DNA of 64,000 bases. Origin: Steromphala cineraria (lineage: Eukaryota > Mollusca > Gastropoda > Trochida > Trochidae). Location: positions 68,654,764-68,718,763 of the forward strand of contig OU744726.1 of the NCBI GenBank assembly GCA_916613615.1, written 5' to 3'. A program made the position numbers and the translations under genes. The notes beneath the pieces were generated by a model. That model was not told the origin of the DNA, searched no databases, and saw only the letters and a list, made by a program, of their open reading frames with translations. Below are positions 11,441-22,713 of the stretch, in pieces (position 1 is the first letter of the stretch; each line of letters opens with the position of its first letter).

Positions 11441-12672
11441 TATTACACAAGAAGAAAATCTGCATGGTGTACACAAGTGACCACCCATTACATGTCACCG
11501 TTGTGGAGAAGTTGGCACGCTATCTCAATGACCACTGCGCCTGTCAGGTCTTCTTCATGCCCTGGTTCCAGGGCGAGACTCGGACTAACGGCTGCTACGA
11601 GTGGATCCTCACCCGCATCAACCAGTCCGACTATGTCCTCATCATCAACTCAGAAGCAGCCTTCAACCTTTATGAGGCCAGGAACAACAACACGTCCTTC
11701 CGGATGGAGGACAAAGGACCAGAAGAGGACGTGTTCTCTATGGCAATGTCCCATGTGATGGCCAGACAAAATCAGTCTGACTTCTACAAGAGGAACATCC
11801 TGACCTACTTTGAGTACACAACTGAGGACTTCCTTATGAAGGACTTCGGTCCAGGAATCCAGTACAAGCTGCCCAAGCACCTCCGGGATCTTCTGTGTCA
11901 CATCCACATGGTTGAGACTTATACCGAAGACTCACGCCTCTCAATCATTGAGGGATTTGCAGATGTCGGATCAAAACCAGAAGGGAGAGCTCTGATGGAA
12001 GCAATCACCAAAGCCAAAAACTTCCAGAAACAAAATCCATTTTGGTTTGCCAAGAACTTCCACAGACAGGACTCTGCGTATGATTCATCGAGTTCCCCTG
12101 ATCTTGATCAGGAGCCGGATTCGGTCTCCACAGGTCCGAGGTTTGATTATCCTCCGATGATCGATGATGAGAGTAAGAGTACGATCACCTACAACACTAA
12201 CTATCAGAAGATAGAAGATCCAGAAGCTATGAGCGCTGTCACTTACAACACCCATTACCAGAAACGCCAACCTGGCTTTCCATTGGCGCCAAGCACCGTT
12301 GTCACGACAACTACAGCGCCGACTGAGGTCTTTGTTGACAAGCTTGCTCGAATCAACCATCATGGAATCAACAACCCAGCTTTCAACAGTGACAGACATG
12401 TGGGGGAGAGTTCTACAGACGACTTCCTCCCCCCCAGCGAAGTACTAGAAGATGATATTGAGGAACAACTTATGAACATCAACAGGGAGAGTTCGACGCC
12501 CTTTAGCAACTCAGATCAAGTTTATCAGAATATGCATCAAGCTAATGGAGACTTGGATCCATCATCAGTAAAATTTTATCCAGCATCGTATGAAAATCTA
12601 GCTGGTCCTAAGAACATTCCAAGTATGTACGAGGATGATGATAGTGATGTCAGTGATGGAAGGGATGTTTAA
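11441..12672 (+). CDS. SEFIR-domain receptor (IL-17 receptor-like), last exon
   Basis: Last exon of a single-pass receptor, with acceptor 'tcctcattacag' and stop TAA at 12670-12672. The first ~190 residues form a SEFIR domain: box-1-like KKICMVYTSDHPLHVTVVEK, then FFMPWFQ, GCYEWILTRINQSDYVLIIN, and late elements ending FQKQNPFWF. SEFIR domains of IL-17 receptors bind SEFIR adaptors (Act1/CIKS) by homotypic contact. The ~200-residue tail is acidic and Ser-rich. It holds a duplicated motif (ITYNTNYQK and VTYNTHYQK) and PSEVLE, which fits the TRAF6-binding pattern P-x-E-x-x-acidic; that role is inference. An ATG at 11464 gives a 402-codon open frame, but the exon joins upstream in phase, so it is not the true start. 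The visible chain encodes about 510 residues. The IL-17 receptor subtype cannot be told without the ectodomain. Confidence 0.9.
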
Positions 12673-12820
12673 CATCAGTTTCATCACTTCATTGTATCAT
12701 TTGAAATCAATTCGCATGTTTCTCAACTGTTTGTAAAGAGTTTTAAAGTTGTTGACAATTTCCTATGGAAATGGATTCTCAACCACATAAATCCTTTTCT
12801 TTTATGACTTTGATCTGTTT

Positions 12821-12900
12821 GACATATGCCGCAAATGGCTAAAATATTGCCGAAGCGGCTGACATATGCCGCAAATGGCTAAAATATTGCCGAAGCGGCA
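12821..12900 (+). repeat. Tandem 40-bp duplication with hairpin potential in the receptor 3' UTR
   Basis: Two consecutive copies of a 40-mer beginning 'gacatatgccgcaaatgg', differing only at the last base. Each copy has inverted arms (gccgc ... gcggc) around about 20 nt, so each could fold as an RNA hairpin. It lies 150 bp after the stop codon, inside the likely 3' UTR. Confidence 0.85.
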
Positions 12901-13365
12901 TAAATCAATAACTCTCTCACTCTGTTTGTCATCTAAGTCCCATAAAATTATCTTCCTTGTTATACATGATGTGGATTTCTTAATGATCACTTAAGTGGTT
13001 TAATTTCAAAAAATAATTTCTATCTTTGCCGATAGTTTTATCTACCACTTTTCAATCTCATGAAATATTTTGCTCACTCTTGTTAGAACGTTCACTGCTG
13101 AATTTATTATACATAATTAATGTTTTCTGTTTTTATCATAATTGTTTGTATGTTTTGCTTTGTTTCAAGGTTGAAGTTTCTATCATGATGATTTTTTTAG
13201 ATGATATATTAATATCAATAATCATAAAAACATATTTGTTTGCTTTGAACCAAAGATCTGGAAGAAAAATATGGAAATATCATAATCATAAAATCATTTG
13301 ATTCCCAATTTCAAATCACTTCATTTTGAATTATCATTGAAGGTAATATGTCATTTTGTATGACA

Positions 13366-13371
13366 AATAAA
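13366..13371 (+). terminator. Candidate polyadenylation signal of the SEFIR receptor
   Basis: An AATAAA hexamer about 690 bp after the receptor stop codon, in AT-rich sequence. It is the first canonical hexamer I noticed downstream; others follow (for example near 13665), so alternative 3' ends are possible. Confidence 0.4.
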
Positions 13372-16279
13372 AAATATGTTTTGATTTTAAATTGAATTTT
13401 TTTTCCATTTTTCCCTAGAAGAAAAAAACATGCAATCATAATGCTAGAAATGTCTTGTTATATCTTTTCCATAATAATTACAGATATGTACATTTTACAA
13501 ATATTTTTTCCTATCTCTTCTGGATCTGTCAAACTGGGTACCTGGTATAAACAGGATCCTTTGAATGACATTTTGTTTTCAATGTAAATTAGGGTCTTAC
13601 ATGTTTCAAACAGATAATTTGATATATTTTCCTGTTTGATTATAAGATTGCATTTAATTGATTAAATAAAACATTTCAATAGCATAAGCAATACCTATAT
13701 ATTATCCAATATTCATTATACCCCATAGGTTATGTCTCAAAATATTGCCTTCTAATGACTGAAATACTGTTACCCAATTGTATTACACAAGCCCCAGACA
13801 ACAGAAGCAATACAAAAATTCAGGTCGATTTAGATATGAAATTGTCATTGAATATTAATTTGGATGAAATTAGTATTTCATGAAAATTATCCAATGAATG
13901 TATATATGATGCCCTCTGAATCAAGTTTCCTCATTCAAAATGATGCAAAATTATTGCAGTTACAGGTAAATTTCCAAGTCTGAAATGTGTCTTGTAGATC
14001 TGTTTTGAAATATGCTTAGATTTTCATGAATATTATCCAATTTTGATGTATTCTTACATTTTAAGTTGACTGAAAGGTTAAATCTGCAATATCTAGGAAT
14101 GTGGTTTAATGTTGATAAGGGGGACTCAATGTCATCTATTGTTAGACGTTGTCACTTTTTATCAACACATATTGTATCTTCTCAGTCTGAATAATATTGA
14201 CTGTATCCCAAGATATTGCTGCTATTGGGATATGAACTTGTCGGTAGATTCCTCTCTACAAGGTCTGAATACAGTCCACTTACTCTCATGTTCTGTTAAC
14301 AGATTAAGCAAGTCACAATAAGAGAACCAATAACATTGGTTAAGAAGGTGGAATTGGCTGCAATCTGGCCTGTCCCAAAAATAAGCTACATAAAGCTTAG
14401 GCTTTTCATAGCTTCAAACCTTAGCAGACCATGAGAGTGACTTGCCTGGCTGCAATCTGGCCTGTCCCAAAAATAGGCTAAGGCTTTTCATAACTTAGAA
14501 CCTTATAGCTCTGCTTTTGTCAGACCATGAGAGTGACTTGCCTGGCTGCAATCTGGCCTGTAACAAAAAATAAGCCACTGAAAGCTAAGGTTTTTCATAA
14601 CTTAGAACCTTAGCTCTGGTTTTGTCAGAACATGAGAGTGACTTGCCTGCTCTCAGACCTTGAGGAGAGGCCAAGGTATCCCAGGTAGTGTTAAATATTT
14701 TGAAACATATTCCTCGGAAACAGACTATATTGTAATCAGATTGTCAATTTCTTGATGTTTCTTTAATGAAAGTTTTTAAAAGGACAAAATAAAAATCTTT
14801 ATTGTAAATATACAGATCATATTCATCATGTTTCTATTTTCATTGTGCCATAATCACCTGATTGTTGATTGTTGATTATGAATTTCTGATATGTCTGTAT
14901 TATTGTACATATTCACAGGACATTTGAAAATGTTCCATTTTTATTCAACCAAAATATATATATTTGTGCTTATAATGATGGCCTTTCAAAATCAAATTTT
15001 GAAAAATTGAAAATTTATCATTCAAAGTATCATTTGAAAAATATATTTGTTGAAACATGGATGTTAAATAGAACTTGCTTAAGGCCTTGTCATGATAAAT
15101 AGTGCTTGGAAATTTCTATCAAAAAATAATTTTTTGCAGGTAAAAATGTTTTTGGTTTGATGTTTAGATGATTTAGTGCTCAAATACTTTTGACAATCAT
15201 AATGAAAATTTATTTTGTTATGTATTGTTTATAGCTTAACTGTACATTTATCATATCCTTTTTAATGTCTGGCCCCACCAGGGGTTTTAGATTTTCATTT
15301 TTTTTTTCAGCTCAAAACCTTGAACTTTTTATTCATATGTAATCGACTCAAGGAATTCCACAACTATCTGCTTATCTTTCCAAAGCTGAATTATAAAAGA
15401 TATTTGCATAGAAACCTAACCTAGTTTTTTTACCATAGAATGCTTAAATTTGAAGTTAAAAGATATATTGTATTCAAGTATAAAGGGATTTTAAAGTAAA
15501 TTCCTATGCTGTAGAAATGATATGTTCATTCTAATGTTTACATCAAAACCCATTTCAAAATAATTAAATCTTTGCCAATTTTGCCTATCTGCATTTATTT
15601 TTATACCTTTTTTGTTTATATTTTAGTATGTAGGATCTTACAATTGATAGTTTTAGAGGCTAGGTGATAATAGGAATTTCTTGCCCCACACCATATTTTT
15701 AAGTTTGCCACTAACTGCCTTTTTATCCAGCATTGTAAACTTCTTGGCAAAAGAAAACAACTTTCAAAGTCATAAATTGTTTTATCTTATCTTACTGTAT
15801 AATACTTGTTTTTGATTGGTTGACCATCCACTTGTTTCATCTAATGTACCCCGCGACCCTCACCTCTCGCGGTTCACATTTGTCATGTTCCCCGCTGCCA
15901 TGGTAACAACTTCTCGCTGATAAGAGGTGTCGTTACCAAGTGACACATGCAGTGTGCAGAGTTTACATAAGTTCAATATTCTGTTTTCATGATAATAAGT
16001 TTGTTTGTTTTTCTCTTGTTTACGGTTTTTTGGCAACAAACTCTGCATTACATTACTTGCACATGCTATAGAATAGATCAAAGTTTTTTAAAGCATGGGT
16101 CGGCTAGAAGTTGTATGACACCCTACTCATAACATTTTAGTTGGGATGGATGATGCCATTTTGTTTACATTTTGGGTCAATGTCGTACAAGCGGTAATGG
16201 CTCATCTGTTATCGGCAGTCAAAGTTAAATGAATGTTTTTAGCTGAAGTTTCATGACATGACGTTGAGGTAAATGCAAT
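13372..16279. other. Intergenic AT-rich DNA with a three-copy minisatellite
   Basis: Between the receptor 3' end and the transposon cluster. At 14353-14650 there are three copies of a unit of about 95 bp containing 'ggctgcaatctggcctg' and 'catgagagtgacttgcctg'. The rest is AT-rich with no exon-like or conserved stretch that I can support. Confidence 0.6.
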
Positions 16280-16404
16280 GTATGCTTCTCCCTTGGGTAA
16301 TACGGTCTGATGTACCATCTTTGTTGAAATGGCGGCCTGGCGGCTCGTGCAACATTTCTACAAAGATGGTACAACAGACCGTATTACCCTCGTGAGAAGC
16401 ATAC
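16280..16404. mobile_element. Short foldback element
   Basis: An inverted repeat with arms of about 45 bp: 'gtatgcttctcccttgggta' and 'taccctcgtgagaagcatac', continuing through 'accatctttgt'. The spacer is about 30 bp and includes 'ggcggcctggcggc'. No coding content. Confidence 0.75.
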
Positions 16405-16743
16405 AACTTATCATATACATAAAGCATGTCTTTTTATAATCTTTAGAATGTTTTGATGAGTTAATACAGAATGTATTGGGGGAAATCATGTTGACGTAAT
16501 TGTTGAGGTATGATTAGAGTTTTTGAAGGTTATTGTAAAATTATACAGTATATCAGGTCTGTTGCTATGTATGTTTTCACACAACTTAACTGTAAAATTG
16601 ACTATCTTTGTTGTATTTTTCTGATGGATTTAATTTTAATTTTCTTTTGCCAAGAACTAAGGTAGCCTTATCATAGTACCTAGTATATAGCCCTATGGTT
16701 GGAGTCTCGGAGAAAATGGCAGTTGTTTAAAAGAAGGGGTGTG

Positions 16744-17108
16744 TTAAAGGGTCAGTAGCACGTTTTTAGGGGGAATATTAGGCGATGTCAGAAAAATGAA
16801 AATAGATGGTTCCAATTGAAAGACAATGTATTTAAACTAAATGAAGCAGTAATAATTCAAATATCTAACGAAAGGTTCAGCCATGCGATTCATATTTCTT
16901 ATACAAAATGAATTAAAGGTGCTCACAAAAAATGGCCGCCAATGGATTTTTTTGTTAATCCTCATACTTTGTCCTCTGACTATGGATGATTGGTTTGTGT
17001 AATGAGATTGTTGACACTGTCAATACAATACATTTAGCATTAACTTACAATTATAAGTGAAATATTCAAAATATAAAATTATCAAAAAACATGCTACTGC
17101 CCCTTTAA
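16744..17108 (+). mobile_element. MITE family B copy 1 (TTAA-flanked)
   Basis: A 365-bp element with inverted ends 'TTAAAGGG(G/T)CAGTAGCACG' and 'GTGCTACTGCCCCTTTAA'. The interior has 'aatggccgccaatgg' and 'cctctgactatggatga', shared by the copies at 20623, 28859, 51886 and, more divergently, 60499. The TTAA at both edges is what piggyBac-type target duplication would leave; that class is an inference. Confidence 0.88.
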
Positions 17109-17254
17109 TGCAAAGGTCAGTCTTCAAAACTGAGATGTTTGAAAATTTGGGCAAATATGCAGCAAGTTAAAAGAAAAAGTAAGATTTTAAAACATATTTT
17201 TGTGAATAAAGTTGATTATTATCAAACCAAGGGATAAAAGGTTGCGTGTCCCAA

Positions 17255-18455
17255 TTTCGATCAGGTTTTAGAGTCTGGAGTGTCTTCCAGCCGATGCTCG
17301 CAGGTTTCACGGCAATGCATAGCCACAATGGTGTTGCGGGCTTTCTTCCTGCAATAATACTAGCAGCCGCGATAGTGAAATCTTGAAAGCAACCCCACAT
17401 CACCTGGAGTGTCTTCCTTTGTGTTTTCTGTATCTTTTTCGAGATTTTTTCTAGCATTTTCACTGATTTTGTTCAATTTTGGAATTTATGTAAATTTAAA
17501 CATATAAAAGGCGATATTTGAGTGCAAAAATCAAAATCTTATTTCACATATTTTTCATTGGGTCAAATCCAATCTGACAATTAACCCCTGTGATAGTATA
17601 GTTTTAACAACAAAGTAAGTTGCTCTAGTTTGAAATATATATATTCATGTGCTATAAAACACAAATATTTTAATTAATTGATTGCACTATAGCAATATAA
17701 AATTTTGTAATTTTGACATTATATTTTGAGATAAAATATTATTTTTGAAACAAACTGGTCACAGGTTTTGTTGAAAAATTTTGTTATTGTGGACTGGAAT
17801 TTTGATGCCTCTTACATATTGTAAATATCTCGAGCAATAATTTTTATGTGGGTGATATTTCAAGGCAATTGAAAACAATATATTCTTTGTCAAACCCTTT
17901 ATGCAATATTAAATTTTGATAAGTCTTTCAAGACAAGTTTTATTGCCATTTATGAATTGAGAAATTATGAGGCTCATTGTTTTATACCTCAATTTATGCA
18001 CCAATCATGTATTTTTTTGTTAGAAATAATGAGATATAAATCAAATTATTTAATGAATGGTGCGAGTCATCCCAAAACAATTTGAAAAATACATATATAT
18101 ATCAACTAGAACTCATATATACAGTGGTCAAAGGGTTGATGTATTTTAATATGACAATTTTTTAGTTATATATTAATATATAAATTTCTGTAGTTTCATT
18201 TTCCCTAAATTTGAAAGTATTTAGAAAAAATATCTAAACATTGAAATATGTGATGGTTTGATTGATTAGCTATTTACATTGGTTTGTTTTAGAAAAGTTT
18301 TAAGAGATGCAATATTTACGATTTTGTAATAAAACCTAGATCCTCAAATGGTGTTTCTATAGTTTTTGTTATTAGGTCATCCAATTTGATCGCTAGTTCC
18401 AGCCGATGCTCGCAGGTTTAACCACAATACATAGCCACAATGGTGTTGTACTCTT
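17255..18455. repeat. Pair of related fragments in intergenic DNA
   Basis: The motif 'agccgatgctcgcaggttt' followed by 'catagccacaatggtgttg' occurs near 17288-17337 and again near 18400-18452, about 1.1 kb apart in the same orientation. The flanks differ. It may be an old element or a local duplication. The DNA between is AT-rich and has no gene that I can see. Confidence 0.5.
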
Positions 18456-19129
18456 GAAATCGGCGTTAAACCTTAGATCACCCCGTCGGAACCGGAAATT
18501 GTGAGATGGCCACACTTGATTTGCCTTTATGCTGGAGCTTTAGTTTCAGTCAATTTTATAAACTGGCCCCTTTTAAGGAATTTTGGTCCTATTTTCTCAT
18601 GTTTGGTCGCAAAATATTGCTCAAAATACCACAAATACAGTAAAAGTACCTTTTAAGTTATTGCAGTATGACAATGAGGCTTTAATATTTTCTGTAAAAT
18701 CCCTTCTGTTTGGTTTTGTTTCCCTGCATTCTAAGGATGAAAATTGGCAATCACTTAACAACGGATATTATTAAGTGTGTGCCGATATGTGTTGTAAAAT
18801 TTCTGTATTGCAATACATCAATAAACCGATACTGCTCCTCCTCAATAAAATGCAACTTTTTACTTTTAAATGTAGTAAAATTTATATGAACTAAATTCTC
18901 ACCTAATAGTGTCTGATTTTCAAAGACCTTTTACTTTAAACTAAATTTATATCCTTACACATTCATGGTAAGATATAGAATCTATGTTGCTGGCGAACCC
19001 CGTCACACCAATTCAAAACCAATTCTACAATGACAAGTTTAAGCCTAATATCCAGCGAAAGCACTGATCATTAGCTGTACATTATAACTCTGAAGGAATC
19101 GTACTTTCAAAGCCGCTACTAAGCACTCA

Positions 19130-19338
19130 GCGCGACCACATACCGGTATGTACTTCCCGTATTCAGGTACCAAATTCTACAGCTGAGTGGACTGAGTGCA
19201 ATGTGGATAAAGTGCCTTTCCCATGGACACAACACAGTGTAAAGGCCAGGTCACAATTTTTTAGTGTCTCCACCTGGATTTGAACCTAGGTCTTTGGCTT
19301 GACAGGCAAGCATGCTAACCACTACACTACCGCACTCC
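19130..19338 (-). mobile_element. tRNA-derived SINE, family S copy 1
   Basis: On the minus strand the 5' end reads like a tRNA gene: an A-box-like 'tagtgtagtggttagcatg' and a B-box-like 'ggttcaaatcc', followed by a body with 'gcactcagtccactcagctg'. A second copy in the same orientation is at 38345-38551. The tRNA-like head has lost pairing, so it is a pol III-promoted SINE rather than a working tRNA. The 3' boundary is approximate. Confidence 0.72.
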
Positions 19339-19557
19339 ACAATCAATCAAGAACAAGTATTCAAACTATAGACCACACAAGGCTAGATAAAATCAGTAAG
19401 TTACCTCCTACCTAGTAGTTTTTTGTCTTAATATTGATTGCTGGAGCAAATTGATCCAATGTAGCTTTGTGGGAGTGTATGAATACAATAAGAAGTTAAT
19501 CCCTCAAGGTATTTTGACATGAATACGACATAGTGATCTATAGAGAATTTTGCCTAT

Positions 19558-19664
19558 GTGTCTTCTGATATCAAATATGTCAACACATGTTAATAAAGTA
19601 ACAAATACGCCAGGCTTGAAAAGGATGTTTTATAAGTGTTGATATATTTGATATCAGAAGACAC
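19558..19664. mobile_element. Foldback hairpin element
   Basis: Inverted arms of 29 bp, 'gtgtcttctgatatcaaat' and 'atttgatatcagaagacac', nearly perfect, separated by about 50 bp. A short non-autonomous element or its remnant. Confidence 0.7.
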
Positions 19665-19857
19665 AAGGGTGAGATTCTATTATTATCCAAAATCATTTTT
19701 CATTACGTTTTTTTGACACTTTCCTAAAATTCCAAAAGCAGGAATGTCATAGCATTGTGATTATGAAGTCATTGCTTTGAGACCGCATCATGTTTATGTC
19801 ATTGCATTGTGAAGTCATGTCTTGATTATGGAAAACATTTGTGGTGTCATTATATTT

Positions 19858-20060
19858 AGGAGATAAACCTAGTATGTTTGAAAATAAGAGACATGAAACA
19901 TGTTATACTGGATTGATAGCGAGTAAACTTAAAATTGAAACCGAATGCACAGCGCAGTGTTTTTAGGAGAACCAATCAGAACCTAATATTCATCACTTTT
20001 ATGGTAGAATTGCCGATTACAGAGATTCCACATGATGTTTGACAAGCGGTATCTCCTGCG
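19858..20060. mobile_element. Transposon fragment related to the 23-kb palindrome
   Basis: Begins 'ggagataaacctagtatg', runs through 'actggattgatagcgagta', and continues into 'aggagaaccaatcagaacct'. These are the same modules found, partly inverted, at 22960-23765. It is one arm of that family plus sequence matching the other end of the nested insert there. Edges are approximate. Confidence 0.55.
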
Positions 20061-20385
20061 GAACAGTTTTGGATGACAAACACTAATCCTGTGCACAAAT
20101 CATATATCAACACACACCAAATAATTTGTTCAGTATAATTTTATTTAAGAGGACATAAAGAGGTTTACCCAAAGAGTATTTGATACAATAAATACACAAT
20201 GTTGCAGATTGCTACTATTTGAGTAATGGGTGTGGTATTTGTTACACACTAGAGTTTGAAATTCCAGTAGTTAATACCTAATTCTATCCATGGTGTCATA
20301 TGATTGGGATGTATGGACTGTTGGTAAACTATAATATAATTGATAATCAATTTTGAAAACACACCTTTTGTACTTTATTAATTGA

Positions 20386-20637
20386 TTGAAACCAGATAGT
20401 AGCGTGCATCAATTGGTCAAACAAAATTTTGAAAAGTTTTCGGAGGCAGTCAGAATGAAAACTACGGAGTTGATAGTTGATATTACTAGTGTCCGGCAAA
20501 TTGATCGTGTGATGCATCGAAAGGTTGTTCTTAGTACTTACGTTGATACAATCCAAGTTATTTTATATTTACTAAAAGAAATTTCAGATGTTTTGACTTT
20601 ACACAACAATAATCACACAACCTTAAAGGGGCAGTAG
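20386..20637 (+). other. Open frame of 83 codons, possible broken gene fragment
   Basis: An open frame with a balanced composition for this AT-rich region (for example QNFEKFSEAVRMKTTELIVD). I do not recognise it. No clear splice acceptor or partner exon was found, and it runs straight into the MITE at 20623. It may be a fragment of a mobile-element protein or chance. Confidence 0.15.
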
Positions 20638-20980
20638 CACGTTTTTAGGGGGAATATAAGGTGATGTAAGGAAAATTAAAATTAATGATTTCAATTGAAA
20701 GACAATGTATTTAAACTAAATGGAGAAGTAATGATTCAAATATATAACGTACAGTTTAGCCATGTGATTCCTTTTTCTCACACAAAATGATTTAAAGGTG
20801 TTCACACAAAATGGCCGCCAATGGATTTTATGTAAATCTTCATACTTTGTCCTCTGACTATGGATGATTGGCTTGTGTAATGAGATTTTTGACACTGTCA
20901 AAATAATACATTTAGCATTAACTTACAATTATCAGTGAAAATTATAAAATACAAAATTGTCAATTGCTACTGCCCCTTAA
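20623..20980 (+). mobile_element. MITE family B copy 2
   Basis: Same family and orientation as 16744-17108. Ends 'TTAAAGGGGCAGTAGCACG' and 'TTGCTACTGCCCCTTAA', with the interior 'atggccgccaatggatt'. TTAA lies at both edges. Confidence 0.88.
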
Positions 20981-22713
20981 CGGTTTGTATGTGCAATGAA
21001 CATGAAAACTTGTATGAAGTAATGTAGTGGCTCTTTAACAACCCAAAGAAATGGATTTTCATTCAATAAGTCAATGACATAAATTAATTCTCATTAGCTA
21101 AAATACTATTCTCTCCCCACAAAGGCAGATCAAGTCAAGAAATGTTGATACAGCCTCTGTTATATTACGCCGAAATCGGTGGGTTTCGGCAGTTTCCATT
21201 GGCGGACAAAATTTGCACCACAATCCATTTGAATTTCTTAAGCAAATTGCGCTTCTCGCATGGAAAGAGTGGTTCATTTCAAAATGCCTATGCCATGATT
21301 TAGTAGCCAAAATGATTATTTAAGAACAGTGTCGCTGATTGCACAACTAACTTAGATTGCCTCCAATCAGGCGTCTCCCGTTCTTTCCCACAAACTCGGC
21401 GTAATAAAACAGAAGCTGTATCAACATTTCTTGACTTGATCTGCCTCTCTGGGGAGAGAATGCTAAAATATGAAAATGGGCATTTAAAATATAAAAATAT
21501 ATATAAGTTTTCAATGTCAGTTCAATTGGCAAAAATCAGTTCAATTACTTAGTATGGCTTTACTAGATTCTCGATAACAATCTACAAAACTAATTTGATT
21601 TGCATTCCTAACTCTTGTGACAAAACCAGTGTTGAGTGTTTGATCTGGATAATATCAAATAAGATATAACATTCATAAGACAAGAATATATCCAATATCA
21701 TCATCTCAAAAAATTCAAATAATAAAGATTATTCTATTTTTACAAATGTTTCAATGTTCTTCACTCTATGTAATGTTAAGGGTTTTCTTTTACATTTTTG
21801 TTGTTAAATGTTGCACTTACAAAAATTGATCTTATGCTCTACCTGAAGTTAATGACATTTTTATCCGTCATGTTAAAATGAAATTACATGGTAAAGGTAA
21901 AATTCTCTTACAGAAATTGCCAAACTATCTGCCAATTTTCAACCAATATATTAATAAACTTAATGACTTAGAATTCACTAACATTCGACCAGGTCCCCAG
22001 GACAAAGGCTGGTTCATAAGAGTTATTTCACATGTGTGACATACCAAAACCATAGCAGGTTAGAGTCCAGACAACTGTAAAACAGCACCCAAGATTATAC
22101 AGATTTTGTACAAAGATATTCTGCTTGGTAAAAGAAGCTCATGAAAAGGACATGAATCATTTGGAAGACATTATTAACATAGTTTTGGGATTTCAAATTC
22201 TTATTGTCAAGAACAAAATCATCACCAAATAAAAATTTAAGATTTGTGAGACTATATACCACTAAACAATGTTTTGTTAGCGCTCATTATACAGAACTTT
22301 CAAATCAAGTTTTTGCAATCTATCATCTCATCAGTGTTAAATATTTAAGTTTGGTCTAATACTTCAAAAAACATATTCTACTATGCTTACAAGACGTTGT
22401 GCTAATTTGTGAGATTCGGAATACCTTGCGAGCATTGTTTGAAAAAAGCTTTAAAAAATTCTGATCATTAAGGACCAACACAAACCAGAAACTGTTTGTC
22501 CAAAGTAGAAAATGTTGGCATCTTTAATCAGTACAGTGACAAAAATCACAAAAGCAGAAGTTGTCACCAGATTTAAAATAGCATTAAGATTATTCATTTG
22601 ACAGCAAAATGGAAAGAAAAACAACTGTTTCACACTAAAATCCCTGTCATTATTGAAAACTAGAATTCAGTCGTCTCGTAAGCAGATTGTGTATCTACAC
22701 TCCCTAGTTAATA
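20981..22713. other. Intergenic AT-rich DNA, no gene seen
   Basis: Contains a duplicated phrase near 21119-21160 and 21397-21455 (variants of 'gcagatcaagtcaagaaatg'), the second inverted, consistent with a decayed foldback element. I see no exon or RNA gene that I can support. Confidence 0.5.

Noticed and set aside
11396..11758. Second open frame overlapping the SEFIR exon (plus strand, other frame)
   Set aside because: Shadow of the SEFIR exon; the competing frame has clear SEFIR motifs and splice continuity.
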